Positions 1-7,693 are shown, counted from the stretch's first letter. The stretch is DNA of 20,050 nucleotides from Chloroflexota bacterium (GCA_016875645.1 VGPE01000020.1:1-20050); one strand, 5' to 3'. Translations and numbers: made by a program. The notes: generated by a model not told the origin, from the sequence alone.

Positions 1-543
1 CTGGCCGCTCTCGTTCACGACATCGGCAAGCCCGCCACCGCGGGCGACGCGGGCTTTCCGGGGCACGACCTGGTCGGGGCAGAGCTCGCGGCTGCATTTC
101 TTGCCCGGATCCGGATGGCCCGCGCAACGCAGGACCGCATCGCCCACCTGGTCCGCCACCACATGTTCAATTACGAGCCCGGCTGGAGCGATGCCGCCGT
201 GCGGCGGTTCATCGCCCGCATCGGCGAGCACGCGCTCGAGGAACTGTTCGAACTTCGCGAAGCGGACAACGTCGGCAGCGGGCTGCCGCGCGACGACGGC
301 CAGCTGGTCGAGCTTCGGCGGCGCGTGATCGAGCAGCTCGAGGCCCAGGTGCCGCTGACGCGATCAGACCTGGCCGTGAACGGCGACGACCTCATGTCCG
401 AGCTGGGCCTGCCGGCCGGGCCCGAGCTCGGCCGGGTGCTCGACCACCTGCTGGACCGCGTGCTCGTCGACAGCGAGCTCAATGACCGGCCGACCCTGCT
501 GCTGCTCGCGCAGGGCCTGCAGGCCGACCGGGAGAGCCGATGA
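1..543 (+). CDS. CCA tRNA nucleotidyltransferase / poly(A) polymerase family, HD domain (5' truncated)
   Basis: Only the C-terminal part is in the window; the frame is open from base 1, so the gene starts upstream. The visible 180 residues begin in an HD phosphohydrolase-like domain with the metal-binding signature HDIGKP, then GHDLVGAEL and a later LVRHHM helix. This order is typical of the HD domain that follows the nucleotidyltransferase head in bacterial CCA-adding and PcnB-type enzymes, which build or repair the 3' CCA end of tRNA in the cytoplasm. The nucleotidyltransferase head is not visible, so a different HD hydrolase is possible, but the GHDLVGAEL spacing favours the tRNA enzyme. 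The last residues form a short helical tail. The stop TGA overlaps the ATG of the next gene (ATGA at 540-543), suggesting translational coupling. Confidence 0.82.
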   Translation: MAALVHDIGKPATAGDAGFPGHDLVGAELAAAFLARIRMARATQDRIAHLVRHHMFNYEPGWSDAAVRRFIARIGEHALEELFELREADNVGSGLPRDDGQLVELRRRVIEQLEAQVPLTRSDLAVNGDDLMSELGLPAGPELGRVLDHLLDRVLVDSELNDRPTLLLLAQGLQADRESR

Positions 544-917
544 TCGAGCAGCTGCTCCAGGCAGAGCGAGCCCTGCTGCACGGGATGATCGACCAGGCCG
601 AGCGGATCTACCGCCAGGTACTCGAGGCCGACCCCCGCAACAGCATCGCCGTGGTCGGCCTGGCGCGCGTCGCGTTGGAGCGAGCGGACGACCGGGGCGC
701 CCTGGACCTCGCCCGAAGAGCCCTGCAGATCGACCCCGAGAACATCGCGGCACGCAGGCTCGCCGACCGGATGGCGGAGGTCCTGCGACATCGCGGCGAG
801 GCGGTGCACGATGCGGTGGAAGCCGAGGTGGCCGAGGGGGAGACGGGGCAGCCGCCGGGCCCGGCATCGCCGGCTCGCGGACGCGCGCTGCTCGACCACT
901 TCCGCAGGCGCGGCTGA
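540..917 (+). CDS. Small tetratricopeptide-repeat protein
   Basis: A 125-residue protein that starts inside the stop codon of the preceding HD-domain gene (ATGA). Residues about 1-80 form roughly two TPR-like helical hairpins; the pattern A-x3-Y-R-Q-V-L-E-A-D-P-R-N followed by A-R-R-A-L-Q-I-D-P-E-N is the classic TPR turn with DP-x-N endings. TPRs are protein-protein interaction scaffolds. There is no signal peptide or membrane segment, so it is probably cytoplasmic. The C-terminus (about 95-125) is Pro/Gly/Arg-rich and probably disordered. The partner is unknown; the coupled start suggests expression together with the tRNA nucleotidyltransferase. Confidence 0.75.
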   Translation: MIEQLLQAERALLHGMIDQAERIYRQVLEADPRNSIAVVGLARVALERADDRGALDLARRALQIDPENIAARRLADRMAEVLRHRGEAVHDAVEAEVAEGETGQPPGPASPARGRALLDHFRRRG

Positions 918-954
918 CGGACCGGGACCCGCGCGGCCGCGCCGCACTCACTGC

Positions 955-1653
955 GTGTACGATCCGAGCGTGACCGTCGACCTCGCCGCCGTCCGCCCTG
1001 CGGGCTTCGGCCGCCGCAACGTCAAAGAGATCCGCGACCCGATCGTGGAGCCGCTGTGGCGTGGCGACCGGGTCCTTGTCGTGGCCGACGGCGGCAGCGT
1101 GACGCTCAGAGACGTGGAGGGCGCCCCGCTGGAGGCGGCCGCCGCAATCGTCGCCGCACTCGAGAGCGTGATCAACGCAGAGTCCGCCATCATCGATGGC
1201 TATCTCACCTACCAGCCGACACAGCCGTCACACGCCCTCCTCGTCGGCTCCGAGGTGCCGACCGCAGGCCAGATGGCCACCCAGATCTTCGTCGGCAGGG
1301 GGCTCAGGGCGCGCGCAATGCGGCCGATCGAGCAGCTGGAGTCGAAGAACGCGGCCAGGAACGCGGCGCCGCCCGACCATCCGCTCGCCTTCGTGGCCAT
1401 CGACCTGCTCCTCGTTGACGGACAGTCCCTGCTGAACATCCCCCTGCTCGAGCGCAAGCGGCTGCTCGAGAGCGTGTTGCTCGAGGCCGAGCTGGTCCGC
1501 CGGACCCCGTACGTGCGCCTCCCGGTCGACACCTGGCTCTCCTCGTGGCGATCGATGGGCTTCCGCGAACTCGCCTACAAGGCTGCCAACGGCCGCTACG
1601 TCCCGGGCGAGCGCAATGACGACTGGGCGCTCGTGGCGATCCCCTCGAACTGA
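955..1653 (+). CDS. ATP-dependent DNA-ligase-like protein lacking the catalytic lysine (probable pseudoenzyme)
   Basis: About 232 residues from GTG 955; GTG 970 is an equally possible start and neither has a clear ribosome binding site. The fold is recognisable from the ATP-dependent DNA ligase adenylation domain of the LigD/bacterial type. EPLWRGDRVLV aligns with the canonical EPKWDGYRVL motif I, AIIDGYL with the LDGEIV motif III, FVAIDLLLVDGQSLL and the following PLLERKRLLESVL with the usual F-x-FDLL-x-LDGRSLL and LPLxERKxLLE, and YKAANGRYVPGERNDDW with motif V (AKR-x-SxYxPGxRSxDW). The nucleotide-accepting Lys of motif I is Leu, the Asp of KxDG is Arg, and the motif III Glu is Tyr, although a Lys remains in motif V. 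A normal ligase would also have an OB-fold after this, which is missing. It is therefore unlikely to join DNA; a binding or regulatory role is inference. Confidence 0.65.
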   Translation: MYDPSVTVDLAAVRPAGFGRRNVKEIRDPIVEPLWRGDRVLVVADGGSVTLRDVEGAPLEAAAAIVAALESVINAESAIIDGYLTYQPTQPSHALLVGSEVPTAGQMATQIFVGRGLRARAMRPIEQLESKNAARNAAPPDHPLAFVAIDLLLVDGQSLLNIPLLERKRLLESVLLEAELVRRTPYVRLPVDTWLSSWRSMGFRELAYKAANGRYVPGERNDDWALVAIPSN

Positions 1654-1755
1654 GCCTGGCGGAGGCGACAGCAACCGCAACGTGAGTCCGAGTGCTCCCG
1701 CAGGCCCGGCTCGGCAGCGCGCAGCCGAAGCGACCCGCGGGGTCGAGGTGAGGCG

Positions 1756-2898
1756 GTGATCGATCGCCGGATGCGGGTGCTGGTTGCGCCGGATTCGTAC
1801 AAGGGAACCTTCACATCGATCCAGGTTGCGCGCGCCCTCGCGGCTGGCTGGCGGTCGGCACGGCCGCTGGATGCGATCGTCCTCGCACCCCTGGCCGACG
1901 GCGGCGAGGGAACGCTGGAGGCGATCGCCGCCGCAGGCGGCTGGGAGTGGCAGTCGGCGCCCGTTGACGATCCGCTGGGCCGGCGCATCAGCGCGCGCTG
2001 GCTCCGCTCGGCGGAGCGTGACGCCGCCGTGCTGGAGATGGCCGAGGCGTCGGGCCTCTCGCGTGTGGCCGTGGCGGAGCGCGACCCCGCGCGAGCGACC
2101 AGCATCGGAACCGGCCAGCTGCTCTCTGCAGCAGCGAGGGCCGGCGTGCGGCGCGTGACACTCGGGATCGGCGGCAGCGCCATCACCGACGGCGGGCTGG
2201 GGCTCCTGCGTGGCCTCGGGGCGCACCTCGCGGAGGGCGATGACGCCGCGCTGCCGGATCTCGAGAGTCTGGACCCTGCCCTCGCCGGGATCGAACTCGA
2301 CGTGGCGTGCGACGTCTCCAACCCGCTGCTCGGCCCGGACGGCGCGGCCGCTGTCTTCGGGCCGCAGAAGGGCGCGACCCCGGAGCTCGTCGAACAGCTG
2401 GACGAGCGCAATCGCCGGTGGGCCGACCGGCTGGAGTCCGCCACGGGGCGTCGCGTCCGGGACGTGCCAGGAGCGGGAGCCGCCGGAGGCGTCGGATTCG
2501 CGTTGCTCGCGATCGGAGATCGGTTCGCCTCGTTTGCGCTTCGACCCGGGGTCGAACTGGCCATGGCTGCTGCCGGCTTCGACGCCAAGCTGGCCGCGGC
2601 CGACCTCGTCATCACGGGCGAGGGCCGGATCGATGCCTCCACCGCCTTCGGCAAGACGGCCCTCGCGGTGGCTCGGCGTGCACAGGCCGCCGGCGTGCCA
2701 TGCATCGCCCTGGGCGGGGGCGTCCTGCCCGAGGGGATCGCGGCCCTTGCGCCGCTCGGGGCCATCGCGGTTCCGGTTGTGGAGCGGCTGATGTCCCTCG
2801 ACGAAGCGATCGCCGCGGGAGCGGCACCGCTGGAGCGGGCGGGCGGCCGGCTCGCGGAGCTGGTCACGCTCGGGATCGGGATCGTGTCGCGGGGATGA
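1756..2898 (+). CDS. Glycerate kinase (GlxK/GarK family)
   Basis: A 380-residue full-length member of the glycerate kinase family, which phosphorylates D-glycerate with ATP in glycolate/glyoxylate and serine-related carbon metabolism, in the cytoplasm. Family hallmarks in order are VLVAPDSYKGTFTS near the N-terminus, LAPLADGGEGTLEA (about 43-56), LGIGGSAITDGGLGLLRGLG (about 136-155), VACDVSNPLLGPDGAA (about 180-195) and ITGEGRIDASTAFGKTA (about 290-306). The start shown is GTG 1756, supported by GAGGTGAGG just upstream (1745-1753). ATG 1771 would give the usual family start MRVLVAPDS but lies further from that site. Its stop overlaps the ATG of the endonuclease gene (ATGA at 2895). 2-phosphoglycerate versus 3-phosphoglycerate formation cannot be told from sequence by eye. 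Confidence 0.93.
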   Translation: MIDRRMRVLVAPDSYKGTFTSIQVARALAAGWRSARPLDAIVLAPLADGGEGTLEAIAAAGGWEWQSAPVDDPLGRRISARWLRSAERDAAVLEMAEASGLSRVAVAERDPARATSIGTGQLLSAAARAGVRRVTLGIGGSAITDGGLGLLRGLGAHLAEGDDAALPDLESLDPALAGIELDVACDVSNPLLGPDGAAAVFGPQKGATPELVEQLDERNRRWADRLESATGRRVRDVPGAGAAGGVGFALLAIGDRFASFALRPGVELAMAAAGFDAKLAAADLVITGEGRIDASTAFGKTALAVARRAQAAGVPCIALGGGVLPEGIAALAPLGAIAVPVVERLMSLDEAIAAGAAPLERAGGRLAELVTLGIGIVSRG

Positions 2899-3752
2899 CC
2901 GCCCGAGCGGCCCCAGCCAGGCGGAGGCGCGCCGTCGTCGATCCGGCGCGCCGCTGGTCGAACTACCTGCGCCGCTACCGGCCAGGGCTGGTGGAGTTCG
3001 TCCTTGAGCGCCTCGCGACGCAATACGGCCGGCCGGCCTGGGATCCGCGTCTCGACCCCATCTCGGAGCTGGTCCTCACGATCCTCACCCAGAACACCGC
3101 GGACGTGAACGCCGAGCGCGCGTTCGTTGCGCTCCGCGAACGGTATCGATCTCCTGAGACGACCCCGATCGTCGGCCACCGACGCGGCGGCTCGACCCCC
3201 GACGATCCCGAGCGGCCACCCGAAGGCTGGGGCGGGGAAGGCCTGCCACCGGGCCGTCCGCCAGACTGGGCTGCCGTTGAGGACGCGCCGATCGACGAGC
3301 TGATCGCCGTCATCCGCCCGGGCGGCCTGGCCTACCAGAAGGGACCGCGCATCCAGGCCGCCCTGCGCACGATCCGCGAGGGGCGCGGTGCCTATGACCT
3401 GTCGTTCCTCACAGACATGGGCGCCGTGGATGCCCGCGACTGGCTGACCACGATCCCGGGCATCGGCCGCAAGACCGCGTCCATCGTGCTGCTGTTCTGT
3501 TTCGGGATGCCGCTCATGCCCATCGACACGCACGTGGAGCGGGTGTCGAAACGCGTGGGATTGCTGCCGCCCAGGGCGCCCCTCGAACTGGCACACGACC
3601 TCTACCTCGCAGTCTTCGCCGACGACGACATGTACGAGGGTCACGTGAACCTGATCACCCATGGCCGTCGGATCTGCCATGCACGCAATCCGCGTCATGA
3701 GATCTGCCCGCTGGTCGAGCGCTGCCGTTTCGTCAACCCGAAGGCGCCGTAG
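2895..3752 (+). CDS. nth: Endonuclease III-like DNA glycosylase with variant iron-sulfur site
   Basis: A 285-residue HhH-GPD base-excision repair glycosylase/AP lyase. The helix-hairpin-helix TIPGIGRKTASIVL is at about 186-199 with the catalytic Lys at 193, and MPIDTHVERV contains the catalytic Asp at 211, so the active site looks intact. The 4Fe-4S loop normally reads C-x6-C-x2-C-x5-C; here it is Cys261-x6-His268-x2-Cys271-x5-Cys277, so the second ligand is His. Residues about 87-132 form a Pro/Gly/Arg-rich insert not found in E. coli Nth. The N-terminal 20 residues are basic. The ATG lies in an ATGA overlap with the glycerate kinase stop; longer open frame upstream is only a shadow of that gene. 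Substrate choice within the Nth/MutY superfamily is not settled, but the Lys/Asp pair favours a bifunctional Nth-type enzyme. Confidence 0.88.
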   Translation: MTARAAPARRRRAVVDPARRWSNYLRRYRPGLVEFVLERLATQYGRPAWDPRLDPISELVLTILTQNTADVNAERAFVALRERYRSPETTPIVGHRRGGSTPDDPERPPEGWGGEGLPPGRPPDWAAVEDAPIDELIAVIRPGGLAYQKGPRIQAALRTIREGRGAYDLSFLTDMGAVDARDWLTTIPGIGRKTASIVLLFCFGMPLMPIDTHVERVSKRVGLLPPRAPLELAHDLYLAVFADDDMYEGHVNLITHGRRICHARNPRHEICPLVERCRFVNPKAP

Positions 3753-3839
3753 GCCATCGGCGCGGCGGTGCGCCGCCGCACCACATCGATCGCCCGGTTC
3801 GGGACGAACTGGGCAGTCCGGGCGGGTCCGGGAGGGATC

Positions 3840-3879
3840 CGACCGGTACGACCGGCGGCCGTTGGGACTCGACCGGTAC
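3840..3879 (+). repeat. Direct repeat CGACCGGTAC x2 upstream of the tad operon
   Basis: CGACCGGTAC occurs at 3840-3849 and again at 3870-3879, 30 bp apart, which is close to three helical turns. It is in the 173-base gene-free stretch (3753-3925) before the first TadE-like gene. Same-face spacing and position suggest protein binding sites, but this is inference; no convincing -10 box could be placed downstream. Apart from this repeat I see nothing else in the stretch. Confidence 0.4.
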
Positions 3880-3925
3880 CAACGTCCGATGTCAGTCCAG
3901 CGGGCGCCTGTGGCGTACTTGCCGC

Positions 3926-4426
3926 ATGACGCGCTGGCGCCGCCACAACCGCGAGGGCTCCCGGGGCCAGTCCCTCGTGGAGTTTGCCCTCATCCTGCCC
4001 GTGTTCCTGCTCCTGACGCTGGGCGTCGTCGACGGAGCGCGCATTTTCACGGCCTACATCGCGATCACCAACGGTGCTCGCGAGGGAGCCCTGTACGCCG
4101 CGACTGGCACCAACTACGACAAGTGGTGCTCGACCACCACCACCGTGGCCTGTCCGACGGGCTGGACTGCGGGCAAGCAGAGCGCGAACCCCGACAACAT
4201 CGCCTACCGCGTGCAACAGGAAACCCAGGGCCTCACGCAGGCCTCGATCACGCTCAACCCGCCGACGTGCGCCGATTCGGCCGGGACGGCGATGGCCTGC
4301 GGCACAAGCGCCGCGCGCGTGACGATCAAGGTGAATTACCAGATGACCCTCTTCGTGCCGGTCGTGGGCATGCTGCTGAGCAATCCCGTACGGATGGACG
4401 CGACCACGAGCGCGATGATCCAGTGA
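3926..4426 (+). CDS. TadE-like pilus assembly protein 1
   Basis: A 166-residue TadE-family minor pseudopilin/assembly protein of the tight-adherence (Tad/Flp) pilus. The basic N-terminus runs into the family signature GQSLVEFALILPVFLLL (about 14-30), whose Glu lies inside the hydrophobic segment as in pilin-like proteins, then VVDGARI and the conserved ITNGAREGALYAA. A single N-terminal membrane helix would leave the rest outside the membrane. The extracellular part contains four Cys in threonine-rich loops, which might form disulfides. The start is ATG 3926; no strong Shine-Dalgarno is visible. It overlaps the second tadE-like gene by GTGA. The Tad ATPase, prepilin peptidase and secretin genes are not in this window. 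Confidence 0.88.
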   Translation: MTRWRRHNREGSRGQSLVEFALILPVFLLLTLGVVDGARIFTAYIAITNGAREGALYAATGTNYDKWCSTTTTVACPTGWTAGKQSANPDNIAYRVQQETQGLTQASITLNPPTCADSAGTAMACGTSAARVTIKVNYQMTLFVPVVGMLLSNPVRMDATTSAMIQ

Positions 4427-4947
4427 GGCTCCTCCGAACCGTCCGCTGCCTCTGGGGGCGCCCGGAACCCACGGGCCGTGGCCAGGCGCTGGTGGAATTC
4501 GCGCTGATCGTCCCGGTCTTCCTGATGCTGCTGTTCGCCTTGGTCGACTTCGGCCGCGTGGTGTTCGCGCAGCAGGCGATCACCCAGGGCGCGCGCGAGG
4601 GCGCCCGGGCCGCCCTAGTCACGGCACTCGACCCCGCGATCACCACGAGCGCGTGTCCGGGCACCAGCACGTACTGCAAGATCCGGACCGCCGCGAAGGC
4701 CCAGGCCGCCGGCGTCGCGCTGACGGACGCCAACATCACCGGGGCCACGACGTGCCCGTCAGGCCTGACCGATTCCACGGGCACCTGCTTCTACCCGAAC
4801 GGCGTGACCTGCAACGACCCCGCGAATCCGCCGCCCATCGTCGTGAAGATCCAGGTCACGGTCCAGCTGTTGACGCCGACCCTGTCCAACGTCATGGGTG
4901 GCTCCTTCACCCCCACCGCCACCTCGACGACGTACCTGCCCTGCTGA
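4423..4947 (+). CDS. TadE-like pilus assembly protein 2
   Basis: A 174-residue paralogue of the preceding TadE-like protein. The GTG start at 4423 lies inside the previous stop (GTGA), which indicates translational coupling; the open frame further upstream shadows other genes. The signature is GQALVEFALIVPVFLMLLFA at about 21-40, followed by LVDFGRVVFAQQAITQGAREGARAA. One membrane helix is predicted, with the C-terminal domain outside the membrane. That domain carries several Cys (in SACPGTSTYCK, TTCPSG, TCFYPNGVTC and the C-terminal LPC), more than its neighbour. It probably forms a TadE/TadF-like pair with the first protein in the Tad machinery. Confidence 0.87.
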   Translation: MRLLRTVRCLWGRPEPTGRGQALVEFALIVPVFLMLLFALVDFGRVVFAQQAITQGAREGARAALVTALDPAITTSACPGTSTYCKIRTAAKAQAAGVALTDANITGATTCPSGLTDSTGTCFYPNGVTCNDPANPPPIVVKIQVTVQLLTPTLSNVMGGSFTPTATSTTYLPC

Positions 4948-5000
4948 TTCGGATGCGCCGGCGACGCACCACGGCTTGCCGGCCGGCAATGGAGTCCCAC

Positions 5001-5459
5001 ATGCCGCGAGTCCCAGCCCGCTTCCTCATCGCCGACCGGCGGTCCGCCAACGCCGCGGTCGATCAGCGCCGCCGTCAGCGCGGCCAGGCGCTGGTGATCC
5101 TGGCACTCGCCCTGGTGGCCGTGGTCTCGGCGGCGGGGCTCCTGGTCGACGGCGGGATGGCCTGGGCCAATCGCCGCCAGGCGCAGGCAAGCGCCGACAC
5201 GGCGGCGCTCGCCGCTGCCAAGTCCTTCGGATCCACGTCCGACGTCACCAGCGCGACCGCAGCCGCCGAGGCGATCGCCGCTCAGAATGGCTTCCCGGAC
5301 AGCTACACCGACTGCGGCGGGAAGAAGAAGAACGACGGCGTGCAGGTGAGCCAGCCGCCGACCAGCGGGCCCAACGCGGGCAAGGACGGGTATGTGGAAG
5401 TGACCGTCCAGCGCCCGATGCGGACCAGCTTCTCAGGACTTGTCGGTCAGCCCTGCTGA
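5001..5459 (+). CDS. TadG-like copy 1, N-terminal fragment
   Basis: The 152-residue product before the first nonsense codon. It holds the complete N-terminal Tad domain: basic leader, GQALVILALALVAVVSAAG membrane helix, then LLVDGGMAWANRRQAQASAD and TAALAAAKS, which is the TadG/Flp-assembly signature. It ends at SGLVGQPC, exactly one residue before the conserved Trp. If translated alone it would be a membrane-anchored stub without the extracellular beta region. Confidence 0.6.
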   Translation: MPRVPARFLIADRRSANAAVDQRRRQRGQALVILALALVAVVSAAGLLVDGGMAWANRRQAQASADTAALAAAKSFGSTSDVTSATAAAEAIAAQNGFPDSYTDCGGKKKNDGVQVSQPPTSGPNAGKDGYVEVTVQRPMRTSFSGLVGQPC

Positions 5460-6653
5460 ATGGTGTCGGCACGCGCCGTCGCCGTCACGACGAGCACAAG
5501 TGTCGTGTCGTGCAACTTCTGCTCGCTCAACAAATCGGCCAGCAACCACACGCTCCTCATCAAGAACGGCGCACGGCTGCGTGTTGACGGAGATATCCAC
5601 GCAAACTCCCGTAACGGCGGCGTCACGCCGGGCGTGTGCGTGGTCAAAACATGGAAGGTGTGCGGCGACGGCTTCGACATCTTCGGCGACGGCGGGACGA
5701 TCTCGGCCCGCCACATCACGGTCGTGGGCGGCTGGGAGACTCACGACGGCAACATCGCGACCGCGGACGAACTCGCCCCCGGCTGTACCGAGAGCTACAC
5801 CCCGACCGGCCAGAAGCAACCGTCGAACGTCTGCGTCCACATGCCGGAGATCCCGGACCCCTTCAACGACCCGGCGAAGCCGGGCGCGAAGATCAACCCC
5901 CCGACACCCGGCGCCGTGCCCGTGCCGGGTACGAACGGCTGCCCCGGAACTGCTGTGGTTCCGGCGGGCTCGATCAGCCTGGCCGCGCAGACCCGGATCA
6001 CCACCGGCACGAAGGTCGTCTGCCCGGGCACGTACTACGGCGGGCTCCAGATGTCGGGCGGGGAAACGACCATGCTGCCGGGCGTGTACATCATGGTGGG
6101 CGGCGGGTTCCAGGTCCTCAACAAGGCTGATGTCGATGGCAAGGCGGGCGTGATGGTCTACACGACGGGCAGCGCCGGCGGCAGCCACAGCACGAGCTTA
6201 GGCACGTCGCTCGTTCCCGACGGGGACCCCTCCAAGACCAACGTCAGAAACGAGAGCTTGATCGCAAGCGACAAGTCCATCGCACCAGGCGACGTGGTGA
6301 CCTTCACGTTCGAGATGGAGATCGCGAACAAGTCCGCGCCGGCCATCACCGGCTACGTGGACTTCTATGACGGCAACGTGATGCTCTGCGGGGCAGCCCC
6401 GGTCATCCGTGATTCTCCGACGAGCAAGGGATTCTCGACAACCTGCTCCACCAGCTATGCTCTGTGGGGCGTCCGCTCCATTGCTGCGGTCTACAGTGGC
6501 GACGCGATCTACGATCCCGCCGGCGACGCGCTCACGGTGACGGTCACCGCACCATCCGGCATCAAGGACGGCCCGATCACGATCGATGGCACCGGCAGGG
6601 TGGACCTCTATGGGCCGGCATCAGGGCCGTATGCAGGGATGACGATCTTTTAG
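5460..6653 (+). CDS. TadG-like copy 1, central fragment
   Basis: The 397-residue reading frame between the two nonsense codons. Its ATG directly abuts the upstream TGA (TGAATG), so reinitiation is conceivable; in the paralogues this Met is simply the residue after Trp. It contains CNFCSLN, VCGDGFDIFGDGG, GGWETHDGNIATADE and CPGTYYGGLQMSGGET, matching the intact copies almost residue for residue, then the Ig-like domain with GYVDFYDGN and the later IAAVYSGDAIYDPAGD. It has no signal peptide of its own, so it could not be exported normally if made separately. Confidence 0.55.
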   Translation: MVSARAVAVTTSTSVVSCNFCSLNKSASNHTLLIKNGARLRVDGDIHANSRNGGVTPGVCVVKTWKVCGDGFDIFGDGGTISARHITVVGGWETHDGNIATADELAPGCTESYTPTGQKQPSNVCVHMPEIPDPFNDPAKPGAKINPPTPGAVPVPGTNGCPGTAVVPAGSISLAAQTRITTGTKVVCPGTYYGGLQMSGGETTMLPGVYIMVGGGFQVLNKADVDGKAGVMVYTTGSAGGSHSTSLGTSLVPDGDPSKTNVRNESLIASDKSIAPGDVVTFTFEMEIANKSAPAITGYVDFYDGNVMLCGAAPVIRDSPTSKGFSTTCSTSYALWGVRSIAAVYSGDAIYDPAGDALTVTVTAPSGIKDGPITIDGTGRVDLYGPASGPYAGMTIF

Positions 6654-6962
6654 GATCGGAGCAGTGCGTCCACCATCACGCTCGCGCCCGGCAAGAGCAG
6701 TGCCGGTGGGTGTCAGGGCTGGTTCATGACACGCGGCGTACCGCCGGACACGCAGCCCGTGCCCGACCCGTGCGGCGCCATCGGCGGTCTCCAGGGCACG
6801 ATCTACGCAGCCCACCAGAACGCGCTGGTGCTCATCGAGGCGAGCGGGATGGCGAACCTGCAGGTCATCGCGGGCGAGATCCAGGTCACCAGCGATGCCG
6901 ACGCCCGCTTCGGTTTCAAGGCATCGGCGTTCGCCAATAGCAGCATCCGCCTGGTCGAGTGA
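6654..6962 (+). pseudogene. TadG-like copy 1, C-terminal remnant
   Basis: An in-frame continuation after the TAG codon, matching the final segment of the intact paralogues: CGAIGGLQGTIYAAHQNALV, LQVIAGEIQV and the terminal SSIRLVE. There is no independent start with a ribosome binding site; ATG 6726 is an internal Met. Its TGA stop overlaps the GTG start of the next gene. Confidence 0.6.
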
Positions 6963-7672
6963 GCGGCCGCCAGGGCCTGCTCATGGCGGGCGCGTTCGCG
7001 CTCACCTTCGCGCTCATGGCCGGGGCGTTCGTGGCCCTCCAATCGCTGGCACGCGACCCGGAGCGGCCGCTGCTCACGGCCGGACCGTCGCTGGCAAACA
7101 TGGCCTCCGTGGCTCCGACGCCCCTGCCGACCCGGCACGCGGCCGGCACACCACCACCCAGGCAGCCCCAGACGACCCGTCCGCCGACGCCCACCCGCAA
7201 GCCGACGACGCGACCCTCAGCCGCAGCGTCCGCGGCGCCGACAGGCGAGGCCACGATCCCGGCCGACGGTACGTTGCGCGTGGTCCTGCGCGGCGACCAG
7301 TACGAGCTCGCGGACATCCCCGAGAACGGGAAGGTCACGCCCGTGGCGGGGGGCGGCATCCGCATCGAGACAACGCGCCTGTACAGCCACCAGCTGATGG
7401 TGACCTGGTTCCTGCCCGATGACGCTCTGCCCGCCGGCGCGACGATCACCGAAGTGGACGTGGCAGTGTGCGGGAGCGGCGACGGGGACTTCTACGAGAC
7501 CTACGGCCCCGAGGGCTCCGAGCCGATGGAGCACGAGGTCGAGCCACCCGGGCCCGACGGCTGCTGGCACTACGACGACGCGCTCGGCGATGACACGTCG
7601 GTGATCGCGATCGTCCGCCTCGGCTCACACCTGGTGATCGACCGCGTGGAGTACACCTTCACGGTCAAGTGA
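6959..7672 (+). CDS. Membrane-anchored secreted protein with an unrecognised C-terminal domain (family member A)
   Basis: A 237-residue protein starting at GTG 6959 within the stop of the TadG-like gene (GTGA), so it is the last gene of the tad operon. Residues about 8-28 form an N-terminal membrane helix or uncleaved signal. About 45-100 is a Pro/Thr/Arg-rich linker, and about 105-237 is a compact domain. The domain core reads VCGSGDGDFYETYGP, then E-H-E-V-E-P-P, then DGCWHY, ending in a hydrophobic strand (VEYTFTV). Two Cys bracket the core and may form a disulfide. The same domain ends two other operons in this window (7694-8512 and 9976-10703). I do not recognise the family. Export is well supported; function is unknown. 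Confidence 0.75.
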   Translation: MSGRQGLLMAGAFALTFALMAGAFVALQSLARDPERPLLTAGPSLANMASVAPTPLPTRHAAGTPPPRQPQTTRPPTPTRKPTTRPSAAASAAPTGEATIPADGTLRVVLRGDQYELADIPENGKVTPVAGGGIRIETTRLYSHQLMVTWFLPDDALPAGATITEVDVAVCGSGDGDFYETYGPEGSEPMEHEVEPPGPDGCWHYDDALGDDTSVIAIVRLGSHLVIDRVEYTFTVK

Positions 7673-7693
7673 GGGCCCCGGCCGGATGACAGG

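Larger units (their letters stand above)
5001..6962 (+). pseudogene. TadG-like Tad-pilus protein, interrupted by two in-frame nonsense codons (tadG-like copy 1)
   Basis: Read through, this is a 653-codon gene collinear with the two intact TadG-like genes at 15373 and 17522. The reading frame is never shifted, but TGA at 5457-5459 replaces a Trp that is TGG in both paralogues (context C-W-M-V), and TAG at 6651-6653 replaces the Gln in the paralogues' F-Q-D/E-R. Each is a single G:C to A:T transition. Order: N-terminal Tad membrane segment (GQALVILALALVAVVS), a repetitive glycine-rich beta region ending in PGVYIMVGGGF, an Ig-like domain at about 6250-6560, and a C-terminal GTIYAAHQNALV segment. 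TGA and TAG are used as ordinary stops by neighbours, so recoding is unlikely. It is either a recent pseudogene, a gene read through at low level, or an assembly error. ATG 5001 is preferred because GGAG lies six bases upstream. Confidence 0.75.

Noticed and set aside
1654..1755. Promoter or small gene before glycerate kinase
   Set aside because: Apart from the GAGGTGAGG ribosome binding region I found no -10/-35 pair or coding signal in this 102-base gap.
1596..3698. A 700-codon open frame on the minus strand
   Set aside because: It lies opposite the glycerate kinase and endonuclease genes, has low-complexity Arg/Ala/Ser/Pro composition and no domain signature; it is a high-GC shadow.
5457..6653. 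Alternative genetic code or selenocysteine at the in-frame TGA/TAG of TadG-like copy 1
   Set aside because: Neighbouring genes use TGA and TAG as normal stops (for example TGA at 541, TAG at 3750 and 17287), and the paralogues have Trp (TGG) and Gln (CAG) at these sites, not Cys or Sec.
7673..7693. Bidirectional terminator between the convergent genes
   Set aside because: Only 21 bases, with a GGCC-CC-GGCC stem of four pairs and no T-run; too weak to call.
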